A DNA stretch of 64,000 bases from Limnohabitans sp. B9-3 (lineage in GTDB: Bacteria > Pseudomonadota > Gammaproteobacteria > Burkholderiales > Burkholderiaceae_C): NCBI RefSeq assembly GCF_002778325.1, contig NZ_NESI01000002.1, positions 124,001-188,000 on the forward strand, read 5' to 3'. Every line of letters begins with the position of its first letter. Within the stretch, counting starts at the first letter, position 1. The position numbers and the translations under genes were made by a program. Of this stretch, positions 55,805-64,000 are shown in pieces. The notes beneath the pieces were generated by a model, which was not told where the DNA came from, did not search any database, and saw nothing but the letters and a program-made list of their open reading frames with translations.

Positions 55805-57180
55805 GTGAAATAACTGCGCCAAAAGTAGGGTTCGTGAGCCTAGGGTGTCCCAAGGCCTTGACCGACTCTGAGTTGATCTTGACCCAACTCAGCGCCGAGG
55901 GCTATCAAACCTCTAAAACGTTTGCTGGCGCTGACTTGGTCATCGTCAACACCTGCGGCTTCATCGATGATGCCGTCAAAGAAAGCCTTGACACCATTGG
56001 TGAAGCCTTGGCCGAAAACGGCAAAGTTATTGTGACGGGTTGCTTAGGTGCGCGGCAAGCCGAAGGTGGCTCGAACTTGGTGATGCAAATGCACCCCAGT
56101 GTGTTGGCTGTCACAGGTCCGCACGCCACGCAAGAGGTGATGGATGCGGTGCATGCGCATTTGCCCAAACCGCATGATCCATTCATCGATTTGGTGCCTA
56201 ACAGCTTTGGTGAAGCGGGCATCAAGCTCACGCCCAAGCACTATGCGTATTTGAAAATCAGCGAAGGCTGTAACCACCGTTGCACGTTTTGCATCATCCC
56301 GTCCATGCGTGGCGATTTGGTGAGCCGTCCCATTGGTGATGTGCTCAAAGAAGCGCGTGCACTGTTTGAAGGCGGTGTGAAGGAGTTGTTGGTCATCAGC
56401 CAAGACACCTCAGCCTACGGTGTGGATGTGAAGTACGTCACAGGTTTCTTTGATGGCCAGCCCATCAAGACGCGCACCTTGGAGTTGGCGCAAGCCTTGG
56501 CCAAGTTGGCGCAAACCTATGGCGCTTGGGTGCGTTTGCACTATGTGTACCCATACCCCAGCGTCGATGACATCATTCCTCTGATGGCCACGGGCCATGT
56601 GTTGCCGTATTTGGATGTGCCGTTTCAGCACAGCCACCCTGATGTGTTGAAACGCATGAAACGCCCAGCCAGTGGCGAGAAAAACTTAGAGCGCATTGCG
56701 CGTTGGCGTGAGCTGTGCCCGCAAATTGTGATTCGCAGCACCTTCATAGCTGGCTTTCCTGGCGAAACCGAAGAAGAGTTTGAGCATTTACTCAACTTCG
56801 TGCGTGAAGCTGAGATTGACCGTGCGGGTTGCTTCGCTTACAGCCCCGTTGACGGTGCGGCTGCCAACGACATTCCAGGCATGTTGCCGAAAGAAGTCCG
56901 TGAAGCACGTCAGGCGCGTTTCATGGAAGTGGCTGAAGAGGTGTCGATTGCCAAGCTCAAGCGCCGTATCGGTTCGACCATCCAGGTGCTGGTCGATTCC
57001 GCCCCCGCTGGCGGCCGCAAAGGCGGCGTGGGCCGCAGCTATGCCGATGCGCCAGAGATTGATGGTTCAGTGAAGCTGTTGCCGTCTGACAAACTCAGCA
57101 AAGTGTTGAAAGTCGGCGAGTTCACACGCGCGAAAGTTGTGGCGACCGATGGTCATGATCTTGTCGCACAACCCATCTAA
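55801..57180 (+). CDS. rimO: Ribosomal protein S12 methylthiotransferase
   Basis: A 459-residue radical-SAM enzyme that methylthiolates Asp89 of S12. The N-terminal UPF0004 domain holds the auxiliary cluster (Cys16, Cys52, Cys81), the radical-SAM motif is CNHRCTFC (Cys157, Cys161, Cys164), and a TRAM domain is at the C-terminus. It is translationally coupled to phaR. Confidence 0.97.
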   Translation: MSEITAPKVGFVSLGCPKALTDSELILTQLSAEGYQTSKTFAGADLVIVNTCGFIDDAVKESLDTIGEALAENGKVIVTGCLGARQAEGGSNLVMQMHPSVLAVTGPHATQEVMDAVHAHLPKPHDPFIDLVPNSFGEAGIKLTPKHYAYLKISEGCNHRCTFCIIPSMRGDLVSRPIGDVLKEARALFEGGVKELLVISQDTSAYGVDVKYVTGFFDGQPIKTRTLELAQALAKLAQTYGAWVRLHYVYPYPSVDDIIPLMATGHVLPYLDVPFQHSHPDVLKRMKRPASGEKNLERIARWRELCPQIVIRSTFIAGFPGETEEEFEHLLNFVREAEIDRAGCFAYSPVDGAAANDIPGMLPKEVREARQARFMEVAEEVSIAKLKRRIGSTIQVLVDSAPAGGRKGGVGRSYADAPEIDGSVKLLPSDKLSKVLKVGEFTRAKVVATDGHDLVAQPI

Positions 57181-57194
57181 CATCAGAAAAAACA

Positions 57195-57217
57195 AAAGCC
57201 ACCGAAGAGGTGGCTTT
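57195..57217 (+). terminator. Intrinsic terminator after rimO
   Basis: AAAGCCACC (57195-57203), loop GAAGA, GGTGGCTTT (57209-57217); the complementary A-rich flank also allows use by the leftward tRNA-Leu transcript. Confidence 0.8.
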
Positions 57218-57231
57218 CATTTAACTTATAT

Positions 57232-57316
<85 letters not shown>

Positions 57317-57333
57317 ATCTCAGGAAAGAGAGC

Positions 57334-57342
57334 ATTGTATCA
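57334..57342 (-). promoter_or_regulatory. Extended -10 promoter of tRNA-Leu
   Basis: On the minus strand TGATACAAT (57342-57334) is a TG-extended -10, placed about 18 bp before the tRNA 5' end. It occupies the stretch where a start for rnr would be expected. Confidence 0.55.
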
Positions 57343-57389
57343 AAAATTCCACAGTTGCCAGTTCATTACTGGAAGAGTTTGAAGGAACC

Positions 57390-59606
57390 GTGTCGGGTCA
57401 CCGAGATGGTCATGGTTTTGTGCAGCGTGATGACGGTGCGCCAGACATTTATTTGCCCCCGAATGAAATGCGTGCTGTCTTGCACCGAGATCGCGTGAAA
57501 GCGCGCGTGGTTCGCTTCGATCGTAAAGGTCGACCCGAAGGTCGCGTGGTTGAAATTTTGGAACGCTCCAAGCAACCCATCATTGGCCGATTGCTTCAAG
57601 AGAGTGGTGTTTGGTTGGTCGCCCCCGAAGACAAGCGCTATGGCCAAGATGTATTGATCCACAAAGGTGCCACAGGCAAAGCCATTTCGGGCCAAGTGGT
57701 GGTGGTTGAATTGACCGAACCCCCGAGTTTGTACGGCCAACCCGTGGGTCGCATCAAAGAGGTGTTGGGTGAGGTCGATGACCCCGGTATGGAAATCGAA
57801 ATTGCCGTGCGCAAATATGGCGTGCCGCACGAATTTTCTGAAGGCTGTTTGGCTTTGGCGCGTGGCTTGCCAGACAAGGTGCGTGCGCAAGACAAAAAAG
57901 GCCGCGTTGATCTGACCGACGTCGCCTTGGTCACGATTGATGGAGAAGACGCGCGCGACTTTGACGATGCGGTTTATTGCGAGCCTGCGAAAGTTGGTAA
58001 AACCAAAGGCTGGCGTTTGCTTGTGGCGATTGCCGACGTGAGTCACTACGTGGATACCGGCAGTGCCATCGACATCGACGCGTATGACCGCGCTACCAGC
58101 GTGTACTTTCCGCGCCGTGTGATCCCCATGCTGCCCGAGAAACTGTCGAACGGTTTGTGTTCGCTCAACCCTGATGTCGAGCGCTTGTGCATGGTGTGCG
58201 ACATGATGATCACGTCAACAGGTGATGTGCAGGCTTATCAGTTTTACCCTGCGGTCATGCACAGCCATGCGCGGTTTACTTACACCGAAGTTGCCGCGAT
58301 TTTGTCGAACACGCGTGGTCCAGAAGCGGCAAAACGCAAAGAGCGCATTCCCGACTTGTTGAATTTGCATGACGTGTACGGTGCGTTATTGAAAGCACGC
58401 CACGCGCGCGGTGCCGTTGACTTTGAAACTACAGAGACACAAATTGTTTGTGACGACAGCGGACGCATTGAGAAAATCATTCCGCGTACACGCAACGACG
58501 CGCACAAGTTGATTGAAGAGGCCATGCTGGCTGCCAACGTGTGCAGTGCTGATTTTATTTTGCAGAGCAAACAACCTGGCTTGTTCCGTGTGCATGAAGG
58601 CCCCACGCCTGAAAAAATCGAAATTTTGAGAGGCTTTCTGAAAGCTTCGGGCGTGAACATGTCGGTGGGTAACGACCCTAAGCCGAGTGATTTTCAAGCG
58701 ATTGCTGAGGCCACCAAAGAACGGCCCGATGCGCAGCAAATTCATGCCATGTTGCTGCGATCCATGCAGCAAGCCATTTATACGCCCATGAACAATGGTC
58801 ACTTTGGTTTGGCGTTTGAGGCCTACACGCATTTCACAAGCCCCATTCGTCGCTACCCAGATTTACTGGTGCACCGCGTCATCAAAGCTATTTTGTTGCA
58901 ACGCCGTTATCAACTGCCAGCCTTGCCTACACCCGGTGAAGCACATGCCAAGTTGGCGCGCCGCTTGGCCTCTCGTGTGCGCGAACCCTCGGAAAAGTTG
59001 GCTCAAAAACCCAAAGTCACAGTGGATCAACAAGCTTGGGAGGCTGCGGGCTTGCATTGCAGTGCCAATGAGCGACGTGCGGACGAGGCCAGTCGGGATG
59101 TGGAAGCTTGGCTCAAATGCAAATACATGCGTGAGCATTTGGGTGAAGAGTATGGCGGTGTTGTCACCACGGCCACTAGCTTTGGCTTGTTTGTCACGTT
59201 AGACGCCATGTACGTCGAGGGCTTGGTGCACATCACCGAGTTGGGTGGTGAATATTTCCGCTTTGATGAGGCTCGCCAAGAGTTGCGCGGTGAGCGTTCA
59301 GGTATTCGCTATGCCATTGGCTCGCGCGTGCGTGTACAAGTCAGCCGTGTCGATTTGGATGGTCGAAAAATTGACTTCCGCTTGGTGCGTGAAGGTGAGG
59401 AGGCTGCACCAGCCGTTCGTTCTGGCAAAGATCGGGCGCCTTCGCGCAACGGTGGCAGTTTTGAGGGCGGGATATCGCCCATTCAGAACTTTAAATCTGC
59501 CGTCAAGAAAGCGTTCACCAAGGTGGGCGGTAAAGCGCGTAAGGGCGACGCCAAACCTGGCGCTAAAAAGAGCGCAGGCGCTCCAACCCGACGACCTAAA
59601 AAGTAA
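57390..59606 (+). CDS. rnr: Ribonuclease R
   Basis: A 3'-5' exoribonuclease of the RNB family. After the N-terminal cold-shock/OB part (GHRDGHGFVQRDD, then PDIYLPPNEMRAVLHRDRV), the RNB domain has GEDARDFDDAVYCE with the catalytic Asp cluster and HFTSPIRRYPDLLVHR, then an S1 domain (GGVVTTATSFGLFVTLD) and a Lys/Arg-rich tail. The start is uncertain. The frame is open leftward through the antiparallel tRNA-Leu, and after the tRNA the first canonical start is GTG 57390, just before GHRDGHGF. Near-cognate ATC 57339 (behind AGGAAAGAGAG) and CTG 57369 are alternatives. Confidence 0.93.
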   Translation: MSGHRDGHGFVQRDDGAPDIYLPPNEMRAVLHRDRVKARVVRFDRKGRPEGRVVEILERSKQPIIGRLLQESGVWLVAPEDKRYGQDVLIHKGATGKAISGQVVVVELTEPPSLYGQPVGRIKEVLGEVDDPGMEIEIAVRKYGVPHEFSEGCLALARGLPDKVRAQDKKGRVDLTDVALVTIDGEDARDFDDAVYCEPAKVGKTKGWRLLVAIADVSHYVDTGSAIDIDAYDRATSVYFPRRVIPMLPEKLSNGLCSLNPDVERLCMVCDMMITSTGDVQAYQFYPAVMHSHARFTYTEVAAILSNTRGPEAAKRKERIPDLLNLHDVYGALLKARHARGAVDFETTETQIVCDDSGRIEKIIPRTRNDAHKLIEEAMLAANVCSADFILQSKQPGLFRVHEGPTPEKIEILRGFLKASGVNMSVGNDPKPSDFQAIAEATKERPDAQQIHAMLLRSMQQAIYTPMNNGHFGLAFEAYTHFTSPIRRYPDLLVHRVIKAILLQRRYQLPALPTPGEAHAKLARRLASRVREPSEKLAQKPKVTVDQQAWEAAGLHCSANERRADEASRDVEAWLKCKYMREHLGEEYGGVVTTATSFGLFVTLDAMYVEGLVHITELGGEYFRFDEARQELRGERSGIRYAIGSRVRVQVSRVDLDGRKIDFRLVREGEEAAPAVRSGKDRAPSRNGGSFEGGISPIQNFKSAVKKAFTKVGGKARKGDAKPGAKKSAGAPTRRPKK

Positions 59607-59607
59607 C

Positions 59608-61098
59608 TCAGCGCACTGACGCAGCCAAAAGTGCTGCGTCAAACGTTGGGCCTTTTGTGCCCCAAGTGTCTGCAACGAAGCCATGTGTTCGCACGGCTTC
59701 GCAACTTGCCGAAAATGCCTTTTGCCCTTGGTTTTGGCCTTGGGCTAGTTTGGCGCCAATCAACCCAGCTAAAACATCGCCAGTTCCGGCGGTCGCTAAA
59801 AGGGCGCTACCTGTCGGGTTGATGACGGAAGTTTCGCCGCTTTGCGCGATGATGCTGCCAGAGCCTTTGAGTACCACCACGGATTGGGTGTGTTGGGCTA
59901 ATTTCTCAGCCGCCTCTAAGCGGTCCATTTGCACCTCAGCCGCCGTGCAGCCCAGCATCCGCGCAGCTTCGAGAGGGTGAGGCGTCAAGACCGTGGGTAA
60001 ATTCTTTGCTGCGCGGTTTTTTAATAATTTCAGCAACGATGGATCGCGCGCGATGGCGTTCAAGGCATCGGCGTCTAAAACCAGTCGTGCGGCCGTAGAG
60101 AGGACGCGGGGCAGTTCGGTCCGCACTGCATCACCGCCGCCGCATCCGCAGACGATGGTAGCGTGTTCGAAGGCGAGATCTTTGACTTGCCTCACCATCA
60201 GAGCGGGGTGTTGGGCTGCGACGGCGCTGTGATCGGCGTCATCGAGAAAAGCCGTTAACACACGTCCCGCTCCGCCATGCAAGGCAGCTGTGCTCGCCAA
60301 GACGGCTGCCCCCGTCATCCCTGGTGCGCCGCCAATCACCATCACATCGCCATAACTGCCTTTGTGGCTATTTTGTGGGCGCGGTGTGGATGTTGCTGTA
60401 CCAGCCTGTAGCCAAGCGTCTGGTTTTTGCATACTTTCAATGCCCAAGTTGCAGAACCAAACTTCACCTGCCGCATCTCGGCCATCGGCTGTAAAAAGCC
60501 CGGGCTTGAGTGTGAGCAGACTCAAGGTGTGCCGTTGGGCGTTGTTGAATGTCGGGGTGTTGGGCTTGAACCATTGGCCGGTTTCACTCATCAAGCCAGA
60601 GGGAACATCGACGCTCAAAATGGGAGATTCGCTGGCGTGCATCAGCGTCAGCCATTGCGCTATTGACCCATCAGGCTTGCGTTGGCAACCCATGCCGAGC
60701 AGGGCGTCGATGGCTAAGTCAAATTGTGCAGGTGGGGCGTTTTCAACTACTACGCCGGAGGCGCAAGCCCGTTGCCAAGCTTGTTGTGCATCAGGCGGCG
60801 TTAATTCGGGCGTGCCTAGCCAGGTCACGACCGCGCGCTTCCCCCATCGCTTCAAATGCATGGCGGCTTCTAGTCCATCGCCGCCGTTGTTACCGGGACC
60901 GCAGGCAATCCAAATGGTTTGAGCGTGTGGCGTTAAGGCCATTGCCAATTGTGCGGTGGCTAAACCGGCTCTCTGCATCAGGGTGTTGCTGGGTAAATTG
61001 CCTTGTGCGTGAACTTCAATAGCCCGAGTTGAGATCGTGCCAAACAAAGGCCATGCGCGATCGTTTCGTAAGCGTTGCACAAGGTTTTCAGCGTTCAT
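59608..61098 (-). CDS. nnr: Bifunctional NAD(P)H-hydrate epimerase / ADP-dependent dehydratase
   Basis: A 496-residue repair enzyme for damaged NAD(P)H hydrate. The N-terminal YjeF_N epimerase has CGPGNNGGDGLEAAMHL; the C-terminal kinase-like dehydratase has DADALNAI and TAGTGDVLAGLIGA. The fusion of both activities is the usual bacterial form. It overlaps the dadA-like gene by 4 bp, so the two are coupled. Confidence 0.95.
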   Translation of the reverse strand: MNAENLVQRLRNDRAWPLFGTISTRAIEVHAQGNLPSNTLMQRAGLATAQLAMALTPHAQTIWIACGPGNNGGDGLEAAMHLKRWGKRAVVTWLGTPELTPPDAQQAWQRACASGVVVENAPPAQFDLAIDALLGMGCQRKPDGSIAQWLTLMHASESPILSVDVPSGLMSETGQWFKPNTPTFNNAQRHTLSLLTLKPGLFTADGRDAAGEVWFCNLGIESMQKPDAWLQAGTATSTPRPQNSHKGSYGDVMVIGGAPGMTGAAVLASTAALHGGAGRVLTAFLDDADHSAVAAQHPALMVRQVKDLAFEHATIVCGCGGGDAVRTELPRVLSTAARLVLDADALNAIARDPSLLKLLKNRAAKNLPTVLTPHPLEAARMLGCTAAEVQMDRLEAAEKLAQHTQSVVVLKGSGSIIAQSGETSVINPTGSALLATAGTGDVLAGLIGAKLAQGQNQGQKAFSASCEAVRTHGFVADTWGTKGPTFDAALLAASVR

Positions 61099-62351
61099 CG
61101 GGTGCGACCTAGGCGTTCAATGCCCAAGCCTGTGAGGTCTATTTCTGGTTTGCGTCCGCTGATGCTGTCAGCCACCACGCGCGCGCTGCCACAGGCAAGT
61201 GCCCAGCCGCTGGAGCCATGTCCTAAATTCAGCCATATGTTGGGCACACCGCTGGCGCCTACAAGGGGAGGGCCGTCGGGCATCATGGGTCGTGCGCCTT
61301 TCCAAATTTGGACATTGTCTTGGGTGCGAGCGGCACCGGGAAACCAATCGTCCAACACTTTGTACAAAGTATGGATGCTGCCCGCATGATGCTGGCTGGA
61401 ACGACCGCCAATTTCGGCGCCACCGGATACGCGCACACGCTGTCCCAATCGGGAAATAGCCACTTTGTAGCGCTCGTCCATCACGCCGCTGCGGGGGGCA
61501 TCTAGATGTTCGCGCAATGCGGCGCTTACCGAATAACCATGGACTGCCGTCAGTGGAATGCGCAGGCCCAGTGGGGCGAGTAAGGAAGCACTGGCCAAAG
61601 CTGCGCACATCACCACCGCATCAAAGCTGCGTCCTGCATCGTCGGGGGCGAGTCGGATGGTGGTGGGTTGTGAGCGAAGAAGTGGCTGAATAGGCGCATT
61701 CAAATGCAGTTTCACGCCAATCGCCTCGGCTTCTTGTTTGAGCATCAGTGTGAACTGGCGCGAGTTGCTGACTTCGTCCTCAGCAAAATAAAGCGCTTCC
61801 AAAAATGGCGTGTCTGGGTTGAGAGCGGGCTCTATGGCACGTGCTTGTTCAGGGGAAAGCGTTTTCACGCTCACGCCGGCATCACGTATGACTTGCAATG
61901 AGGCTTGTGCTAATTTACGCTCACGTTCCCCTCGCAACATGACCAAAAAACCCGGCGTTCGTTCGTAGTCCAAATTCAAACGGCTGGTAAGTGCTTGTAA
62001 ACGTTGCTGGCTGTAGCTAGCAAGACGAAGCATGTTGCCGCGGTTGCGCGCAAAGGTGGTGCTATCACAGGCGCGCTGCCACTGCCAAAGCCACCTTAAA
62101 TCATGCCATCCAAGTCTGCCTATGCGCACCGGTGTGTGGCGTTGCCACAAATGGGTGAGTACATGCAAGGCCATCCCTGGCTTGGCCCAGGGTGTTGTGT
62201 AGCCGGGCGACACAACACCTGCGTTGGCAAAGCTGCACAGCTCTGCGGCAGAACCATTACTTTCAAAAATACTCACTTCATGGTTTTGACGTGCGAGCTC
62301 GTAAGCGGTGGTCACACCGATCACGCCTGCACCAATCACTGCAATCTTCAT
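61095..62351 (-). CDS. dadA: D-amino acid dehydrogenase (FAD)
   Basis: A 418-residue DAO-fold flavoenzyme. The FAD motif is VIGAGVIGVTTAYELAR (4-20), AGVVSPGYTTPWAKPG is the DadA signature, and WLNLGHGSSGWALACGSARVVAD is the C-terminal FAD clamp. It oxidises D-amino acids, passing electrons to the respiratory chain. It is the first gene of a leftward pair with nnr and diverges from rpsB. Confidence 0.93.
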   Translation of the reverse strand: MKIAVIGAGVIGVTTAYELARQNHEVSIFESNGSAAELCSFANAGVVSPGYTTPWAKPGMALHVLTHLWQRHTPVRIGRLGWHDLRWLWQWQRACDSTTFARNRGNMLRLASYSQQRLQALTSRLNLDYERTPGFLVMLRGERERKLAQASLQVIRDAGVSVKTLSPEQARAIEPALNPDTPFLEALYFAEDEVSNSRQFTLMLKQEAEAIGVKLHLNAPIQPLLRSQPTTIRLAPDDAGRSFDAVVMCAALASASLLAPLGLRIPLTAVHGYSVSAALREHLDAPRSGVMDERYKVAISRLGQRVRVSGGAEIGGRSSQHHAGSIHTLYKVLDDWFPGAARTQDNVQIWKGARPMMPDGPPLVGASGVPNIWLNLGHGSSGWALACGSARVVADSISGRKPEIDLTGLGIERLGRTR

Positions 62352-62404
62352 ATGTTTGACAGGCGGGTGAAGGGTGGACGCAGGGTGTTGTGCATGTTTG
62401 GCTG

Positions 62405-62413
62405 TGCTAGAAT
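62405..62413 (+). promoter_or_regulatory. Likely rpsB promoter (extended -10)
   Basis: TGTGCTAGAAT contains TG-C-TAGAAT with TAGAAT at 62408-62413, an extended -10. No good -35 is visible 17 bp upstream. The leader to rpsB would be about 145 nt. Confidence 0.5.
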
Positions 62414-62473
62414 CGTTGGGTTTTTCCGGATAACAACTCTTAGGGTTTATTCGGAGTAAACATCACTCGCAAA

Positions 62474-62535
62474 CCAGCCCATTCAAGGTGTTGCCGCATG
62501 TCTCAAAGTGTTGACGTGCGGCGATGAAGGGCTGG
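62474..62535 (+). promoter_or_regulatory. Structured leader of rpsB, candidate S2 autoregulatory site
   Basis: The outer stem CCAGCCC (62474-62480) pairs with GGGCTGG (62529-62535), extended by TTC/GAA. An inner stem GCCGCATGTC (62493-62502) pairs with GACGTGCGGC (62513-62522) with one G-U. This ends 29 bp before the rpsB start. E. coli S2 represses rpsB-tsf through its leader; whether this fold does the same is inferred. Confidence 0.55.
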
Positions 62536-62564
62536 ATTTTAGACCCAACCTTTGGAGTAAATTT

Positions 62565-63305
62565 ATGTCAGTCACAATGCGCGAAATGCTGGAAGCCGGC
62601 GTCCACTTTGGTCACCAAACTCGCTTCTGGAACCCAAAAATGGCACCGTTCATTTTTGGTCACCGCAACAAAATTCACATCATTAACTTGGAAAAATCGT
62701 TGCCGATGTTCCAAGATGCCATCAAATTCGTGAAGCAGTTGTCTGCGAATCGTGGCAATGTGTTGATGGTCGGTACAAAGCGTCAATCCCGCGAAATCGT
62801 GGCCGCAGAAGCGCAACGCGCTGGCGTGCCTTTTGTTGACCAACGTTGGTTGGGCGGCATGTTGACCAACTTCAAAACAGTCAAGACATCGATCAAGCGT
62901 TTGAAAGACATGAAAATCCAGCAAGAAGCTGGTTTGGACGCTCTGTCTAAAAAAGAACAACTGATGTTCAAGCGCGAAATGGAAAAGCTTGAGAAAGACA
63001 TCGGCGGCATTCAAGATATGGCTGTGTTGCCTGATGCGATCTTCGTGATCGACGTTGGCTACCACAAGATTGCCATCGCCGAAGCCAAGAAGCTGGGCAT
63101 CCCATTGATCGGCGTGGTGGACTCTAACCACTCACCTGAAGGCATCGACTACATCATCCCAGGCAACGACGACTCGTCTAAGGCTGTGACTTTGTACGCT
63201 CGCGGTATCGCTGACGCGATCATCGAAGGCCGTGCCAACGCCACCAACGACTTGGTCAAAGCTGTGACCGAAGGTAGCGAAGAGTTTGTTGAAGTCGCTG
63301 CTTAA
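62565..63305 (+). CDS. rpsB: 30S ribosomal protein S2
   Basis: A 246-residue ribosomal protein. [22 protein letters not shown] at the start and [46 protein letters not shown] towards the end are characteristic. ATG 62565 has TTTGGAGTAAATTT upstream. It is followed by an attenuator-like hairpin and tsf. Confidence 0.99.
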   Translation: MSVTMREMLEAGVHFGHQTRFWNPKMAPFIFGHRNKIHIINLEKSLPMFQDAIKFVKQLSANRGNVLMVGTKRQSREIVAAEAQRAGVPFVDQRWLGGMLTNFKTVKTSIKRLKDMKIQQEAGLDALSKKEQLMFKREMEKLEKDIGGIQDMAVLPDAIFVIDVGYHKIAIAEAKKLGIPLIGVVDSNHSPEGIDYIIPGNDDSSKAVTLYARGIADAIIEGRANATNDLVKAVTEGSEEFVEVAA

Positions 63306-63323
63306 TCGCTAGGCCCAACGTCG

Positions 63324-63349
63324 AAAAGGGGCTTGTGTAGCCCCTTTTT
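63324..63349 (+). terminator. Terminator/attenuator between rpsB and tsf
   Basis: AAAAGGGGCT (63324-63333), loop TGTGT, AGCCCCTTTT (63339-63348) and further T. A partial terminator in the rpsB-tsf operon would raise S2 relative to EF-Ts. Confidence 0.88.
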
Positions 63350-63386
63350 CACACCTGAAATTTTTGAACTGATACGGAGAATTTAA

Positions 63387-64000
63387 ATGGCTGCTATTAC
63401 CGCAAGCATGGTCGCTGAATTGCGCGCTAAAACCGACGCCCCCATGATGGAGTGCAAAAAAGCTTTGACTGAAGCCGAAGGCGACATGGCCAAAGCAGAA
63501 GAGTTGTTGCGCGTCAAGCTCGGCAGCAAAGCCGGCAAAGCATCGAGTCGCATCACTGCCGAAGGTGTTGTCACCAGCTACATCAGTGGCAACACGGGCG
63601 CTCTGTTGGAAGTGAACTGCGAAACCGACTTTGTCACTAAAAACGATAGCTTCTTAGCTTTGGCTCAAGCAGCGGTCGAGTTGATCGTCAAGCACAACCC
63701 AGCTTCTGTGGAAGAAATGGGCGCCTTGGCCTATAGCCAAGAAGGTTTCGGTCCCACATTGGAAGACGCACGCAAAGGCCTCATCGGCAAGATCGGCGAG
63801 AACATGAGCTTCCGTCGTTTCAAGCGTTTCGACGGTGCACACAAATTGGCTTCTTACCTGCACGGTACCCGCATTGGTGTACTGGTCGAGTTTGATGGCG
63901 ATGAAACCGCCGCCAAAGATGTGGCAATGCATGTGGCTGCGATGAAGCCAGTGGCTTTGACCAGCGCTGACGTGCCTGCTGAATTGATCGAAAAAGAGCG
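63387..64000 (+). CDS. tsf: Elongation factor Ts (partial)
   Basis: The first 204 residues of EF-Ts, the nucleotide exchange factor of EF-Tu; the 3' end lies beyond the window. Visible are the N-terminal UBA-like domain ([26 protein letters not shown]) and the EF-Tu contact TDFV in [12 protein letters not shown] 63387 follows CGGAGAATTTAA. The order rpsB-tsf is conserved. Confidence 0.98.
   Translation, partial: MAAITASMVAELRAKTDAPMMECKKALTEAEGDMAKAEELLRVKLGSKAGKASSRITAEGVVTSYISGNTGALLEVNCETDFVTKNDSFLALAQAAVELIVKHNPASVEEMGALAYSQEGFGPTLEDARKGLIGKIGENMSFRRFKRFDGAHKLASYLHGTRIGVLVEFDGDETAAKDVAMHVAAMKPVALTSADVPAELIEKE

Overview
The window reads as the chromosome of a betaproteobacterium of the order Burkholderiales, most likely the family Comamonadaceae (Limnohabitans/Rhodoferax-like). 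This rests on the Bug/TctC periplasmic receptors, the efp-earP pair with Arg32 in EF-P, PHB genes (phasin, phaR, 3-hydroxybutyrate dehydrogenase), the rpsB-tsf and mfd/ispDF arrangements, and leucine codon use that favours TTG. The genus is an inference. No transposase, integrase, phage gene or CRISPR array was seen.

Positions 1 to about 24,900 form an accessory catabolic region, probably for an alicyclic or aromatic carboxylic acid related to quinate or shikimate. It holds the end of an acyl-CoA synthetase, a Bug receptor, a dienoyl-CoA-reductase-type SDR, two KstD-like flavin dehydrogenases (one fused to a tandem NIPSNAP module), two shikimate-dehydrogenase-like proteins that share an unusual GDMFDG motif, a type II dehydroquinase, a 3-dehydroshikimate-dehydratase-like TIM barrel beside a separate HPPD-like protein with an altered metal site, a second TIM barrel, two Gfo/Idh/MocA oxidoreductases and an aldo/keto reductase. 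Uptake is provided by a complete Liv-type ABC transporter and a complete TRAP transporter. Three local regulators (two IclR, one TetR) each sit beside candidate operators. The best are a GTTCAA-CTT-TTGAAC palindrome placed on two divergent -35 boxes, and three 15-bp PcaR/PcaU-like boxes spaced exactly 21 bp apart. The proposed logic is uptake, oxidoreduction on the ring, dehydration and aromatization towards protocatechuate-type products.

Positions 24,960 to 64,000 are mainly housekeeping. Leftward rpoD and dnaG are followed by an HSD10-like SDR under a perfect 20-bp palindrome, then a patatin lipoprotein, a phasin, a histone-deacetylase-fold hydrolase/thioesterase/nitroreductase/pncB cluster, nhaD, a 2-hydroxyacid dehydrogenase, rmuC, an MFS carrier and a LOG protein. 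Next come efp-earP, uvrC, a second Bug receptor, mfd-serB, ispD-ispF, an HTH regulator, bdhA, relA, tRNA-Val(GAC), phaR-rimO, tRNA-Leu(CAG), rnr, nnr-dadA, and rpsB-tsf (tsf runs off the end). The rnr start is unclear because the only canonical start after the antiparallel tRNA-Leu lies at the edge of the first OB fold. Stretches between genes are short; the longest (27,246-27,527 and 62,352-62,564) hold the rpoD promoter and the rpsB promoter plus a structured leader.
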